Shown: positions 51,327 to 61,072, numbered from the stretch's first letter. The stretch: DNA of 64,000 bases from Myxococcus virescens (GCF_900101905.1 NZ_FNAJ01000002.1:248001-312000), one strand, 5' to 3'. Numbers and translations are program-made. Notes: generated by a model from the sequence alone, not told the origin.

Positions 51327-53887
51327 AGCTCACGATTCCTGAACTCTCCCTGGTCCTGCTCATCGGTCCATCCGGCGCGGGCAAGTCCACCTTCGCGCGC
51401 CGGCATTTCAAGCCGACCGAGGTCCTGTCGTCGGACACCTACCGGGGCATCGTCTCCGATGACGAGAACAGCATGGAGGCCACGAAGGACGCGTTCGAGA
51501 CGCTGCGCTTCGTCGCGGCCAAGCGGCTGGCGCGGGGGCTGCTCACCGTCATCGACGCGACCAGCGTGCAGCCGGAGGCGCGCAAGCCCCTGGTGGAGCT
51601 CGCGCGCGAGTTCCACGTGCTGCCAGTGGCGGTGGTGCTCGACGTCCCCGAAAAGACGTGCCAGGAGCGCAACAGCCAGCGGCCCGACCGGGCCTTCGGT
51701 GCTCACGTGGTGCGCAACCAGCTCCAGCAGATGCACCGCTCGCTGCGAGGGCTGGAGCGCGAGGGCTTTCGCCACGTTCACGTGCTGAAGCCGGAGGTGC
51801 TGGAGGCCATCGAGTTCGTGCGGCAGCCGCTGTGGAACAACCGCAAGCACGAGCACGGGCCCTTCGACATCATCGGCGACGTCCATGGGTGCCGGGAGGA
51901 GTTGGAGGCGCTGCTGGGCAAGCTGGGCTACGAGGTGCGTCCACGGGCGGATGGGACGCCAGGGTTCGACGTGCGTCCGCCCGAGGGCCGCAAGGCCATC
52001 TTCGTGGGAGACCTGGTGGACCGGGGGCCGGATACCCCGGGCGTGCTCCGGCTCGTCATGGACATGGTGGCGGCGGGCAGCGCGCTGTGCGTCCCGGGCA
52101 ATCACGAAGTGAAGCTGATGCGCAAGCTGCGCGGCCGGGACGTGAAGGTGTCCCACGGGCTTGCCCAGTCGCTGGAGCAGCTCGAGCGCGAGCCGGCTGA
52201 GTTCCACAAGGCGGTGGTGGACTTCATCGATGGGCTCGTCTCGCACTACGTCCTCGACGAAGGGCGGCTGGTGGTGGCGCACGCGGGCCTCAAGGCGTCC
52301 ATGCAGGGCCGTGGTTCCGGCCGGGTGCGTGAGTTCGCCCTGTACGGGGAGACGACGGGCGAGACGGATGAGTTCGGTCTGCCCGTGCGCTTCAACTGGG
52401 CCGCGGAGTACCGGGGCAAGGCGGCGGTGGTGTACGGGCACACGCCAGTGCTGGAGGCGGACTGGCTCAACAACACGCTCTGCGTGGACACGGGCTGTGT
52501 GTATGGCGGCAAGCTGACGGCGCTGCGTTATCCGGAGCGAGCGCTCGTCTCGGTGCCCGCGGCGCGCGCCTACGCGGAGTCCATCCGGCCGCTGGGCGGT
52601 GCCGTCACGCCAGGGGGCGGGCTGAGCGCGCAGCAGGTGCATGACGACCTGCTGGACATCGACGACGTGCGGGGCAAGCGCGTGGTGACGACGCGGCTGA
52701 GCCAGAACGTGACGGTGCGCGAGGAGAACGCCACGGCGGCGCTGGAGGCGATGAGCCGGTTCGCCATCGACCCGAAGTGGCTCATCTACCTGCCGCCGAC
52801 GATGTCGCCCTCGGAGACGAGCAAGGCGCCGGGCTACCTCGAGCACCCGGCGGAGGCGTTCGCCTACTACCGCAAGGAGGGGGTGGCGAAGGTCGTGTGC
52901 GAGGAGAAGCACATGGGCTCGCGCGCGGTGGTCGTGGTCGCCCGCGACGAGGCCGCGGCGCGCCGACGCTTCGGCGTCACGACGGGCGAGCTGGGCATCT
53001 GCTACACGCGCACGGGGCGCCGCTTCTTCTCGGACACAGGGCTCGAAGCGGCGTTCCTCGAACGGGTGCGCGCGGCGCTCACCGCGTCGGGTTTCTGGGA
53101 GGCGCACCAGACGGACTGGGCGTGCCTCGACGGGGAGCTGATGCCCTGGTCCTTCAAGGCCCAGGAGTTGCTGCGCGACCAATACGCGTCGGTGGGGGCG
53201 GCTTCACGCGCGGCGCTCACGGACGTGGTGTCGGTGCTGGAGCAGGCGGTGGGGCGCGGGCTGGAAGTAGGGGAGCTGGCCGCACGCTTCGGCGAGAAGG
53301 CGCGCAGCGTGGAGCGGTACGTGGAGGCATACCGACGCTACTGCTGGCCCGTGCATTCGCTGGAGGACGTGCGGTTCGCGCCGTTCCACCTGCTGGCGAC
53401 GGAAGGGGTGGCGCACATGGACAAGGACCATGTGTGGCACATGGAGGCGCTCGCCCGGGTGTGCCAGGCGGATGCGACCTTGCTGGTGGCGACCCCGTTC
53501 CGGGTGGTGGCGCTGGAGGATGAAGCCGCGGTGGCGGAGGGCGTGCGCTGGTGGGAGGAGCTCACGGCGCGCGGAGGCGAGGGCATGGTGGTCAAGCCGC
53601 TCGACTTCGCGGTGCGTGGGCGAAAGGGGCTGCTCCAGCCGGCCATCAAGTCACGAGGTCCGGAGTACCTGCGCATCATCTACGGCCCGGAGTACACCGC
53701 GCCCGCGAACCTGGAGCGGCTGCGGCAGCGGGGCCTGTCCACGAAGCGCTCCCTGGCGCTGCGTGAGTTCGCGCTGGGGGTCGAAGGACTGGAGCGGTTC
53801 GCGCGAGGCGAGCCGCTGCGCCGTGTACATGAGTGTGTCTTTGGTGTCCTCGCCCTGGAGAGTGAGCCGGTGGACCCTCGGCTTTGA
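51323..53887 (+). CDS. pnkp: polynucleotide kinase-phosphatase-ligase of the RNA repair cassette
   Basis: An 854-residue three-domain enzyme. 5'-kinase: P-loop GPSGAGKST with Lys21. Phosphatase (binuclear metal, calcineurin-like): DIIGDVHG (about 182-189), GDLVDRGPDTPG, GNHE and GHTP. Adenylyltransferase/ligase: nucleophile Lys529 in EEKHMGSRAVV and the later EGMVVKP motif. It heals both ends of a broken RNA and, with Hen1, seals them. It overlaps hen1 by four bases. The downstream membrane-protein gene starts 41 bases away and may be unrelated. Confidence 0.95.
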   Translation: MKLTIPELSLVLLIGPSGAGKSTFARRHFKPTEVLSSDTYRGIVSDDENSMEATKDAFETLRFVAAKRLARGLLTVIDATSVQPEARKPLVELAREFHVLPVAVVLDVPEKTCQERNSQRPDRAFGAHVVRNQLQQMHRSLRGLEREGFRHVHVLKPEVLEAIEFVRQPLWNNRKHEHGPFDIIGDVHGCREELEALLGKLGYEVRPRADGTPGFDVRPPEGRKAIFVGDLVDRGPDTPGVLRLVMDMVAAGSALCVPGNHEVKLMRKLRGRDVKVSHGLAQSLEQLEREPAEFHKAVVDFIDGLVSHYVLDEGRLVVAHAGLKASMQGRGSGRVREFALYGETTGETDEFGLPVRFNWAAEYRGKAAVVYGHTPVLEADWLNNTLCVDTGCVYGGKLTALRYPERALVSVPAARAYAESIRPLGGAVTPGGGLSAQQVHDDLLDIDDVRGKRVVTTRLSQNVTVREENATAALEAMSRFAIDPKWLIYLPPTMSPSETSKAPGYLEHPAEAFAYYRKEGVAKVVCEEKHMGSRAVVVVARDEAAARRRFGVTTGELGICYTRTGRRFFSDTGLEAAFLERVRAALTASGFWEAHQTDWACLDGELMPWSFKAQELLRDQYASVGAASRAALTDVVSVLEQAVGRGLEVGELAARFGEKARSVERYVEAYRRYCWPVHSLEDVRFAPFHLLATEGVAHMDKDHVWHMEALARVCQADATLLVATPFRVVALEDEAAVAEGVRWWEELTARGGEGMVVKPLDFAVRGRKGLLQPAIKSRGPEYLRIIYGPEYTAPANLERLRQRGLSTKRSLALREFALGVEGLERFARGEPLRRVHECVFGVLALESEPVDPRL

Positions 53888-53928
53888 TGTAGGCTCGGGG
53901 GCGGGAGCGACAGTCGCCCACTGGAGGG

Positions 53929-54390
53929 ATGTGGATGAACTTCTACGACGAGCCATCCCCGTTCCTCTGGTGGGAGTCCAACCTGTGGTGGGTGCTCGCG
54001 CTGGCGATGTCCGCCGGGCTGGGCGTGTGGTACTGGCTGCTGTGGGGCCCACGTCAGCCTGGGGATGTTCTGACGGTGGCACCTGCACCTGTCATCGGCC
54101 GTCTCCGGCGGGTTTGGGATGCTGTGGCGTGGGCCGTGATGGCGACTGCCTTCATCGGCCCCATGGTGTTCGTCACGGCTGGGATGGTGGCGACCGACTC
54201 GCTCGTTCCTCACTGTGTGGTGATGGAGGGGCAGCCGTCGTTCTCGTACTTCATCCGGTGGCCTTGGTTTGGATTGGCCCTGGTGGCGCTCGTGGGCGGC
54301 ATTGCCTATGCGCGTCGGGCTCAGTCGCCCAGGGATGCGCGGGACGTGCTCCTGGCCCGGCTCCCGCCAGATGTCTGCGAGGAAGTCTGA
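53929..54390 (+). CDS. small membrane protein of unknown function
   Basis: A 153-residue protein with three hydrophobic segments (LWWVLALAMSAGLGVWYWLLW, VAWAVMATAFIGPMVFVTAG, WFGLALVALVGGIAY) and a short charged C-terminus RRAQSPRDARDVLLARLPP. ATG 53929 or 53935. No family recognised. It is 41 bases after pnkp on the same strand. Confidence 0.6.
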   Translation: MWMNFYDEPSPFLWWESNLWWVLALAMSAGLGVWYWLLWGPRQPGDVLTVAPAPVIGRLRRVWDAVAWAVMATAFIGPMVFVTAGMVATDSLVPHCVVMEGQPSFSYFIRWPWFGLALVALVGGIAYARRAQSPRDARDVLLARLPPDVCEEV

Positions 54391-54517
54391 GAGCTGCTCT
54401 GGCGACCTGGGCACTGCACCGCCGGGATGCGGTGCAGCAGGCTCGCGCCGCGTATGACGCTCGCGAGGAGCCTCCTACGCCGCGCGAGCCGCGCTGAAGT
54501 CCGTGGCGGTGCGCCCC

Positions 54518-56188
54518 TCAGGGGCGCTGCTGGGCCAGCATCCAGGCGAACACCTTGGGCTCTTTGTAGACCCGGTCCCAGATGTAGTGATTGCCATCGT
54601 GGAAGAGGGTGAAGAGCACGGGCTTCGCCGGCTCGGCGCCCGTGGTGTCGGTGTTCGTCTGTCCATCAATCCATTCCCACTGCCCGCTCCCGGGCCGGAA
54701 GAGCGCCGTCGCTGTACGCGCCGGGGAGGGAAAGGTATCCATGACGCCACCGGTGCCGCCCATGGCGTGTCCCAGGTGCGTGAACCAGCCGGCGGTCGCG
54801 GTGTAGTAGATGTCGTTGTCGAGCAGGCCGTGTGAGCCCCAGATGGGAAGGTTCGCCTGAACCATCTTCAGGGCATCCGCGGCGCTCGAACCGTAGCCTC
54901 CGTTGCAGACGGGGATGGCGGCGGCGAGCTTCGAGGGGAAGAGCGATGCGTAGTTGAACGTCCCCGCGCCGCCCATGCTGAGGCCCGTCAGGTAGACGCG
55001 CTTCCTGTCTGTCTTGAACGTCGCCAGGATGTGCTCGAAGAAGGGGTCCAGGTTGTATTGGGCTTCGTAGGCGCTCCAGAATCCCGACGTGCTCGTCTGC
55101 GGAGAGACCAGGATGAAGGGATAGTCCTTCCCCTCCTGATCGATGTACGCCTGAGGCCCGTGCGCACGGACCTTCTTGAGCTGGTTGACGCCTCCATCTC
55201 CCTGCTCGCCCATCCCGTGGAGGAAGAAGACGACGGGCCAGTTCGAGCCTTCTTCGTAACCGGGAGGCAGGTACACGACATAGCCGTAGCCGCCCGGCGT
55301 CGAGGGTGACTTGTAGACCTCCTGCGTGGTGCCACGGCCCGTGGGCGCGGGTGTCACCTGGACCTTCACTCTGTCGCTGGCGGTAGCGCCGTCATCGTCC
55401 GTCACCGTCAGCTCGAACTCGTAGAGCCCCTGCACCAGCCCGGACGCCGTCGCGGAGAGCGTCGTGGCGCCCGTCAGGGTCGCGGTATTGGGACCGGACA
55501 CCTGGGTCCACTGCCGCGTCACGACTGTTCCATCGCTGTCCGTCGCGGTGCCCGTGAGGGGCGCGGCATTCGTGGGCAGCATCACCGTCTGGTCCGCTCC
55601 GGCGGAGACCGTGGGCGGAAGGTTGGCGGGCGGCTCGCCCGTCACGGGGGCGCCGTAGATGACGACTTCGTTCATGCCCGCATAGCGGGTCCTCGAAAGG
55701 TGGAGGTACCGCGTGCGCTGGGTGACGGGCACGACCCACCAGGCTTGCCACCGGGTCAGGGTGATGTTCGTCACGGGCGTCCAGGCCCCCGGCTCGCCGG
55801 CCGCGAAGGAGACGCTGCCGCTGTCGAAGGTGTCGAAGACGCCAATCTCCGTGATGTCATACAGCGCGCCCAGGTCGATGATGAGACCCATGGGGTACGC
55901 GGAATCGTCGAAGATGACGTCACCCCAGGTCGTGACGGGCGCGGCGCCCGTTCCCGCGCGAGGGTCTCCAATGAGCGCCTGCTCATCGAAGAGGTTCTGG
56001 TAAGGACCCGCGACGGGACGAACGCCGTCGGGCTGCACCATGGACGCGGTGAGGGTCAGCTTGCTGCTCGTGAGGAGCGGCGCCGTCGCGGTGGTGTCGC
56101 CGGAAGGGTCCACGGCTTCGGGACTGCCACACCCGGCAATCATTGCGAGCGCGAAGACTGCCTTTTTGATGCGGTCATGAATATGCAT
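54518..56188 (-). CDS. lipoprotein esterase/hydrolase with carbohydrate-binding-like and PKD-like modules
   Basis: A 556-residue lipoprotein (MIAGC, Cys near 20). About 40-185 looks like an F5/8-type discoidin-like module (YDITEIGVFDTF...RTRYLHLSRTRYAGMNEVVIYG). About 195-285 is a PKD/REJ-like Ig module (TVSAGADQTVMLP...GTATDSDGTVVTRQWTQVSGP). About 285-556 is an alpha/beta-hydrolase of feruloyl/PHB-depolymerase type with FFLHGMGEQGDGG and nucleophile GLSMGGAGTFNYA, and a late His in HDGNHYIWDRVY. It probably cleaves esters of polysaccharides or polyesters outside the cell. ATG 56188. Confidence 0.83.
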   Translation of the reverse strand: MHIHDRIKKAVFALAMIAGCGSPEAVDPSGDTTATAPLLTSSKLTLTASMVQPDGVRPVAGPYQNLFDEQALIGDPRAGTGAAPVTTWGDVIFDDSAYPMGLIIDLGALYDITEIGVFDTFDSGSVSFAAGEPGAWTPVTNITLTRWQAWWVVPVTQRTRYLHLSRTRYAGMNEVVIYGAPVTGEPPANLPPTVSAGADQTVMLPTNAAPLTGTATDSDGTVVTRQWTQVSGPNTATLTGATTLSATASGLVQGLYEFELTVTDDDGATASDRVKVQVTPAPTGRGTTQEVYKSPSTPGGYGYVVYLPPGYEEGSNWPVVFFLHGMGEQGDGGVNQLKKVRAHGPQAYIDQEGKDYPFILVSPQTSTSGFWSAYEAQYNLDPFFEHILATFKTDRKRVYLTGLSMGGAGTFNYASLFPSKLAAAIPVCNGGYGSSAADALKMVQANLPIWGSHGLLDNDIYYTATAGWFTHLGHAMGGTGGVMDTFPSPARTATALFRPGSGQWEWIDGQTNTDTTGAEPAKPVLFTLFHDGNHYIWDRVYKEPKVFAWMLAQQRP

Positions 56189-56438
56189 GAAAAATCCAAT
56201 GGCGGCTGTGAGTGGGAACCGTTGGCCGGAGCAATGGTAGTGTCAAAGCTGAAATCTTGGAATACTCGTATATCTGTGTTTCTGGGGTGTGAGCCTGGCT
56301 CCGCACCTTGAGGGGGGCTCATCCCCGCAAGGCCAGAAGGCATGGCGGCACCATCACCCGCCCCATGCGGGCAAGGGGAGAGGTAGCCCCGGCGTGCGCT
56401 GGTGCTTGGCGAAGGCGCTCGTCAGTATTCCCAAGCGC

Positions 56439-57440
56439 ATGCGAACGAACCTCGTGGGTGCCGCGCTTCTCTTGTGGGCTGGTTGTGATTCCGCTCCGTT
56501 GGCCCCTGGGCCCGATGACACGCCCTCCCTGCACCAGGTGACGCGTGTGGAGGCCGCCCGGGGCGTCGAGCTGGAGGTGCTCGACTATGGCGGCAAGGGC
56601 CCGGCGCTCATGTTCCTCGCGGGCATGGGCAGCACGGCCCACATCTTCGACGAACTGGCGCTCGAGTTCCGGGACACGCACCACGTCTACGCGCTCACCC
56701 GCCGTGGCTACGGCGCCTCGGATTGGCCCGACACCGGCTATGACACCGCCACGCTGGCCACGGACGTCCTGGGGGCGCTGGACACGCTGGGGCTGTCGAA
56801 GGCGTCGTTCGCGGGCCACTCCCTGGCGGGGGACGAGCTGACGTGGCTGGCGCTCCACCACCCCGAGCGCGTGGAGGCACTCGTCTACCTGGACGCCACC
56901 GACAGCCGGGGCGAGATTGCCGCGTTCCTGGAGGGCGAGCCGTTGCCGCCGCTGCCGTTCTCCGTGCTCGACGGCCTTCCTTCGCGGCAGGCGGTAGCGG
57001 AGCGGCTGGCGCGAGATTTGGGCGGAGGGCTTCCCGCGCACGAAGTCGAACAGGCGTATGTGTTTGACGCCGCGACAGGGGCCTACCTGCGCGAGCGCCG
57101 CCATCCTGGTGCCACGGAGCAGTCCGTCCGGGGCGCGGCCATCATGGACCTCGGGCGCGTGCAGGGGCCCGTGTTGTCCCTGTCGGATGGGCAGGGTTTC
57201 GCGGGTTGGGTAGAGGCCCTGGTGGCGGCCGAGTCGCTGCCGCTGGAGTTCCGGGAGAAAGCCCGCGACTTCCTGCCCGACATCCAGCAGCACGAGACGG
57301 ACCTGGAGGACGCGCTGCGGCGTCATCCCGGCTGGAGGCACCTGCAACTGGAAGGCGCGGGGCACTACATCTGGCTGACGAACCGGGCGGAGGTGGTGAC
57401 GCGGATGCGCGACTTCTTCGCCGCCACCGCCGCGCCGTAG
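56439..57440 (+). CDS. alpha/beta-hydrolase fold lipoprotein
   Basis: A 333-residue exported hydrolase: MRTNLVGAALLLWAGC lipobox. Oxyanion LFLAGMGST-type turn, GRTRRGYGASDWP-like block (seen as RRGYGASDW), nucleophile GHSLAGDELTWLA, and the C-terminal EGAGHYIWLTN with the catalytic His. Substrate unknown. ATG 56439 is chosen for the signal peptide. It converges with rpsD 63 bases away. Confidence 0.85.
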   Translation: MRTNLVGAALLLWAGCDSAPLAPGPDDTPSLHQVTRVEAARGVELEVLDYGGKGPALMFLAGMGSTAHIFDELALEFRDTHHVYALTRRGYGASDWPDTGYDTATLATDVLGALDTLGLSKASFAGHSLAGDELTWLALHHPERVEALVYLDATDSRGEIAAFLEGEPLPPLPFSVLDGLPSRQAVAERLARDLGGGLPAHEVEQAYVFDAATGAYLRERRHPGATEQSVRGAAIMDLGRVQGPVLSLSDGQGFAGWVEALVAAESLPLEFREKARDFLPDIQQHETDLEDALRRHPGWRHLQLEGAGHYIWLTNRAEVVTRMRDFFAATAAP

Positions 57441-57503
57441 CACGCCCCCGCCAGCGTTGTCTGTCCGAGCCACATGCCCGGACAGACAGCCGCGGAGAAC
57501 AGC

Positions 57504-58136
57504 TCAGCTCCGCTGCGCGTAGTACTCCACGATGAAGGGCTCGTTCACGTCCACGGGGATTTCCTCCCGCTCCGGCAGGCGCACGTAGCGCAGCCCTTCC
57601 CCCTCACCCAGTACCTGGACGTAGGCGGGCACGGACCGCGACTTCATCCGGCTGAAGGACTCCTGCACCACGGCGAGCTTCAGTTGCGCCGTGTGGAAGC
57701 GGACTTCGCTGCCAGGCTTGACGCGGAAGCTCGGGATGTCCGCCCGCTTGCCGTCCACATGAAGGTAGCCGTGGCGCACGAACTGCCGGGCCTGGCGGAT
57801 GCTGGTCGCCAGACCGGCGCGAAGCACCAGCGAGTCCAACCGGCTCTCCAGGAGTTGCAGCAGCACCGTGCCGGTGTTGCCCGGCGCCCGGCTCGCTTCC
57901 TGGAAGGCCGCGCGGCACTGCTTCTCCATCAGGCCGTAGTACAGCTTCAGCTTCTGCTTCTCTCGCAGGCGGCGCGCGAAGTCGCTCACGCTGGTGCGCG
58001 CGGTGGCACCGTGCTGGCCAGGGGGATAGGGCCGGCGCAGCACCGGGTCCTTGTCCGGGTCCTTCGCGGTGATGCGCGAAAGCGGAATCCCCAGCCGACG
58101 ACACATCTTCCCCCGCGGTCCCAAGTCGCGTGCCAC
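57504..58136 (-). CDS. rpsD: 30S ribosomal protein S4, zinc-ligand-free paralogue
   Basis: A 210-residue S4 with the RNA-binding S4 domain ([33 protein letters not shown]). The N-terminal region that in the C+ form carries four zinc-binding Cys has a single Cys (GKMCRRLG), so it is a C- form. In many bacteria such forms replace C+ ribosomal proteins in zinc shortage under Zur control. GTG 58136 has GGAGGA at a good distance. The Fur/Zur-like box at 58180 is about 44 bases upstream. No other ribosomal gene is near, as expected for a paralogue outside the main operon. Confidence 0.9.
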   Translation of the reverse strand: MARDLGPRGKMCRRLGIPLSRITAKDPDKDPVLRRPYPPGQHGATARTSVSDFARRLREKQKLKLYYGLMEKQCRAAFQEASRAPGNTGTVLLQLLESRLDSLVLRAGLATSIRQARQFVRHGYLHVDGKRADIPSFRVKPGSEVRFHTAQLKLAVVQESFSRMKSRSVPAYVQVLGEGEGLRYVRLPEREEIPVDVNEPFIVEYYAQRS

Positions 58137-58179
58137 GTGTTCCTCCGACCATCTCCCGGTGCCTGAAATGGAGATGAAG

Positions 58180-58196
58180 TTGATAATCAGTATCAA
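58180..58196. promoter_or_regulatory. Fur/Zur-like box upstream of the S4 paralogue
   Basis: TTGATA-ATCAG-TATCAA, a perfect inverted repeat with 6-base arms, followed by TTTCAATA. The form resembles Fur/Zur boxes (GATAAT-type). It lies 44 bases before the GTG start in an AT-rich stretch. It differs clearly from the TGCAA-N5-TTGCA sites further left in the window. Confidence 0.6.
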
Positions 58197-58276
58197 TTTC
58201 AATATCTCCAGGTCGGGCCGGCGGTCAAGTCCGGAATTCGAAGTGGGGGATGCGGGCGTGGGATGGACGGCGCTGC

Positions 58277-59716
58277 TCAGGTGCCGCGCGGCGCCGCCTC
58301 TCGTCGGAAGATGGCGCCTGCGAGCACCGCCACGACGGTGACGCCGGCATAGGCCACCAGTCCCGCGGCCACCATGGCGAACAAGGCGGAGAGCCCCGCA
58401 TCGAGCCGCGCGGCGACGAACCATCCGACGCCCGCGCTGATGACCAGACGCGAGGTGCCCGCCAGGAAGGGCCACAGCACGTGGCCCGCGCCCTGTGCGG
58501 CGAACGCGAGCACGAAGCCCAGGCCCAGCAGTCCGTAGAACGGCGCCACGATTCGCAGGTAGTCCAGGCCCGGCGCCACGACAGCGGGCTCGCGGCTGAA
58601 GGCATGGAGCCAGACTTCGGGCGCCAGCGCCGCGGCCAGTCCAATGGCTCCCGCGGCCACGAAGCCCAGCCCTCCGCCCAACCAGGCGATGCGCCGGGCG
58701 CGCTCGTGCTGTCCCGCACCCACGTTGGTGCCCACCAGCGTCAGCACGGCCGTGCCCAGGCCAAAGAGAATCGGGATGATGAGGTAGTCCAGGCGCGACG
58801 CCATGCCATAGCCGGCCAGCGCCTCCACGCCGAACAGGCCCACGGCACCGGTGATGACCATCACCATCAGGTTGGGCTGTAGCGAGCTCAACGCCGTCAT
58901 CAGGCCCACGCGCAGGATGTCGCGAAGCAGCCGCGGCTCCAGCGGCCCTTTCGTGAGGCGGACCGCGGCCCGTCCGGACGCCATGTAGCGCAGCAGCCAG
59001 AGCGCCGCGCCCACGTAGAACAACGTCATCGCGAGCCCAGCGCCCGCCAGCCCCATCGCGGGCACCGGGCCGAAGCCGAAGATGACCCCTGGCGTCACGA
59101 CGAGGAAGACAGCGGCGCCCACCAGGGTCACCAGCGCCGGGACGCGCACTTCGCCCGCGCCGCGCAGCGCCGCCGCGAGCAGGTTCACCAGCCAGAAGGG
59201 AATCGAGCCCGCGAACACGTAGTTCGAATACTGGAGCGCGGCGTCCAACGCGCCCGCCTGTCCACCCAGCGCCGTGTACAACGCGGGGCCGGTCATCCAG
59301 GCGAGGACGCTGAAGACAAGGCCAATGGCCAACGCCAGCACCACGGCATGCCAGACCAGGGCATTCGCATCGTCCCGCCGGTTCGCGCCCAGGGCTCGCG
59401 CCACCGCGGAGGCCACGCCGCTGCCAACGCCTCCGTTGGACATCATCGTCATCAACATCACGACGGGAAAGACGAGGGAGACGCCCGCCAGCGCCTCCGT
59501 GCCCAGGAAGCTCGCGTACCAGTTCTCCGCCACGCCCACCAACGATTGGGCAATCAGGACCAGCGTGGTGGGCACGGCGAGCTGGAGCAGGGGCTTCAGC
59601 AGAGGGCCCCGCAGCATCGCGTCTTGAAGTGATGCGCGTCCGGGGAGCGCGGAAGGTGTGGACCCGGGCGCTGCATCCTGTACCGGGGTTGCGTCGCTGC
59701 TGGCTGCGTCACCCAT
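58277..59716 (-). CDS. MATE family efflux transporter
   Basis: A 479-residue protein with 12 hydrophobic segments in two halves. Typical MATE words: [87 protein letters not shown]. It would exchange Na+ or H+ for organic cations or drugs. ATG 59716 has a non-conserved 30-residue N-terminus. A short-chain dehydrogenase remnant lies just upstream. Confidence 0.92.
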   Translation of the reverse strand: MGDAASSDATPVQDAAPGSTPSALPGRASLQDAMLRGPLLKPLLQLAVPTTLVLIAQSLVGVAENWYASFLGTEALAGVSLVFPVVMLMTMMSNGGVGSGVASAVARALGANRRDDANALVWHAVVLALAIGLVFSVLAWMTGPALYTALGGQAGALDAALQYSNYVFAGSIPFWLVNLLAAALRGAGEVRVPALVTLVGAAVFLVVTPGVIFGFGPVPAMGLAGAGLAMTLFYVGAALWLLRYMASGRAAVRLTKGPLEPRLLRDILRVGLMTALSSLQPNLMVMVITGAVGLFGVEALAGYGMASRLDYLIIPILFGLGTAVLTLVGTNVGAGQHERARRIAWLGGGLGFVAAGAIGLAAALAPEVWLHAFSREPAVVAPGLDYLRIVAPFYGLLGLGFVLAFAAQGAGHVLWPFLAGTSRLVISAGVGWFVAARLDAGLSALFAMVAAGLVAYAGVTVVAVLAGAIFRREAAPRGT

Positions 59717-59727
59717 GGGACGTCACC

Positions 59728-59877
59728 TCACGCGCTCAGCGCACCAGGAACGCCACCGGAGGACAAGCCTTGTTTGGCCATGCGGCTCACGGCATCGGCG
59801 AGCACTTCCTCCTTGCTGGCATTCAGCGCAGCCAGCGTGAGACTCACCACGTCTGTAGGATTCGCCTTCGCGTGGCT
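59728..59877 (-). pseudogene. C-terminal remnant of a short-chain dehydrogenase/reductase
   Basis: About 48 codons ending at 59728 read HAKANPTDVVSLTLAALNASK, then EEVLADAVSRMAKQGLSS. This matches the C-terminal tail of short-chain dehydrogenases (a DVA..L.ALEAG..EVLAD..SR..K..L pattern). The frame upstream runs only into the end of the neighbouring alcohol dehydrogenase gene and shows no Rossmann motif. The rest of the gene has been deleted. It fills the space between adh and the MATE gene. Confidence 0.6.
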
Positions 59878-59899
59878 GCCCCACGGAGTGGGGCGGGGC

Positions 59900-60955
59900 T
59901 CACGGTTGGATGGCCACCTTGAAGACGCCGTCACGGCGCTCGCCGAAGAGGGCGTAGGCCTCCTGGATGTCCGCGAGCTTGAAGCGATGGGTGATGAGCG
60001 GCGACAGGTCGATGCGCTTGTGGTGCACCAGGTCCATGAGGCGGCGCATGCGCTCCTTGCCTCCTGGGCACAGGGTGGTGACGATGCGGTAGTCCCCCAG
60101 GCCGGCGGCGAACGCGTCGTAGGGCAACTGGAGCTTGCCCGAGTACACCCCCAGGCTGGACAGCGTGCCCGCGGGCCGCAGGCAGCGCAGCGCGCTCTCG
60201 AAAGTCTGCTGGGTGCCCAGCGCCTCGATGGCCACGTCGGCGCCGCCGCCCGTGAGCCGTTTCACCTCGGCGACGACGTCCTGCTGACGGTGGTCGAGCA
60301 CCACGTCCACACCCATCTTCCGCGCCAGCTTCAGCCGCGCCTCATCGCCGTCCACGCCGACCACGAGCGAGGCGCCCATCAACCGCGCACCAATGGAGGC
60401 GCACAGGCCGATGGGTCCCTGCGCGAAGACGACCACGGCATCGCCGATGCGTACGCCGCCTGCCTCCGCGCCGCTGAAGCCCGTGGAGGCGATGTCCGAC
60501 AGGAGGACGACCTGCTCGTCGGTGAGTCCATCTGGAATGGGCGCGAGGTTGGCCTGCGCGGCGGGAATGCGGATGTACTCGGCCTGGGCTCCATCCTGGG
60601 TGTTGCCCATGCGCCAGCCTCCCAGGGCTTTATAGCCACCGCCGTGGCCGCACTGTGGAAGGTGACCGGACAGGCAGGCCCCGCATTGTCCACACGGGGT
60701 GATGGCACCCACGAGGACACGCTGTCCCAGGCGGTAGTCCGTCACGCCGGGGCCAAGCTCCTCGATGACACCCACGGGCTCGTGACCGATGACGAGCCCC
60801 GGGCGGACCGGGTACTCGCCACGGACGATGTGCAGGTCCGTGCCGCAGACCGTGGTCATCGTCATCCGGATGACCGCCTCGCCGGCTCCCGCGCGTGGGC
60901 GCTCCACCTCTTCGATGCCGAAGCGGTTCACAGCCTGAAAGACATTGGCTCGCAT
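59900..60955 (-). CDS. zinc-dependent alcohol dehydrogenase
   Basis: A 351-residue medium-chain dehydrogenase. Catalytic-zinc site: TTVCGTDLHI (Cys), GHEPVGVIEEL (His/Glu). Structural-zinc cysteines: CGQCGACLSGHLPQCGHGGG. Rossmann fold around FAQGPIGLCASIGARLMG. Family close to NADP(H)-preferring alcohol dehydrogenases and threonine-dehydrogenase-like enzymes; substrate unknown. ATG 60955 follows GGGAGGGAG. It diverges from the PEP synthase gene. Confidence 0.92.
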   Translation of the reverse strand: MRANVFQAVNRFGIEEVERPRAGAGEAVIRMTMTTVCGTDLHIVRGEYPVRPGLVIGHEPVGVIEELGPGVTDYRLGQRVLVGAITPCGQCGACLSGHLPQCGHGGGYKALGGWRMGNTQDGAQAEYIRIPAAQANLAPIPDGLTDEQVVLLSDIASTGFSGAEAGGVRIGDAVVVFAQGPIGLCASIGARLMGASLVVGVDGDEARLKLARKMGVDVVLDHRQQDVVAEVKRLTGGGADVAIEALGTQQTFESALRCLRPAGTLSSLGVYSGKLQLPYDAFAAGLGDYRIVTTLCPGGKERMRRLMDLVHHKRIDLSPLITHRFKLADIQEAYALFGERRDGVFKVAIQP

Positions 60956-61056
60956 GCTCCCTCCCGGGGGTTCGTGGGTGTCCACTCGTGAAGTCTCGGC
61001 ACGGTGTCGGAGGGCGTCATCCGCGCGGGCGTGGAGCGGCGGCGGTGGAGTTCATG

Positions 61057-61072
61057 CCGAGCGCATGCTCGG
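61057..61072. promoter_or_regulatory. palindrome in the adh/ppsA divergent region
   Basis: CCGAGC-GCAT-GCTCGG is a perfect inverted repeat with 6-base arms and a self-complementary centre. It lies in the 301-base gap between adh (start 60955) and ppsA (start 61257). A second inverted CGGGCCCG pair follows further right. An operator is possible but nothing proves it. The rest of the gap has no gene. Confidence 0.3.
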
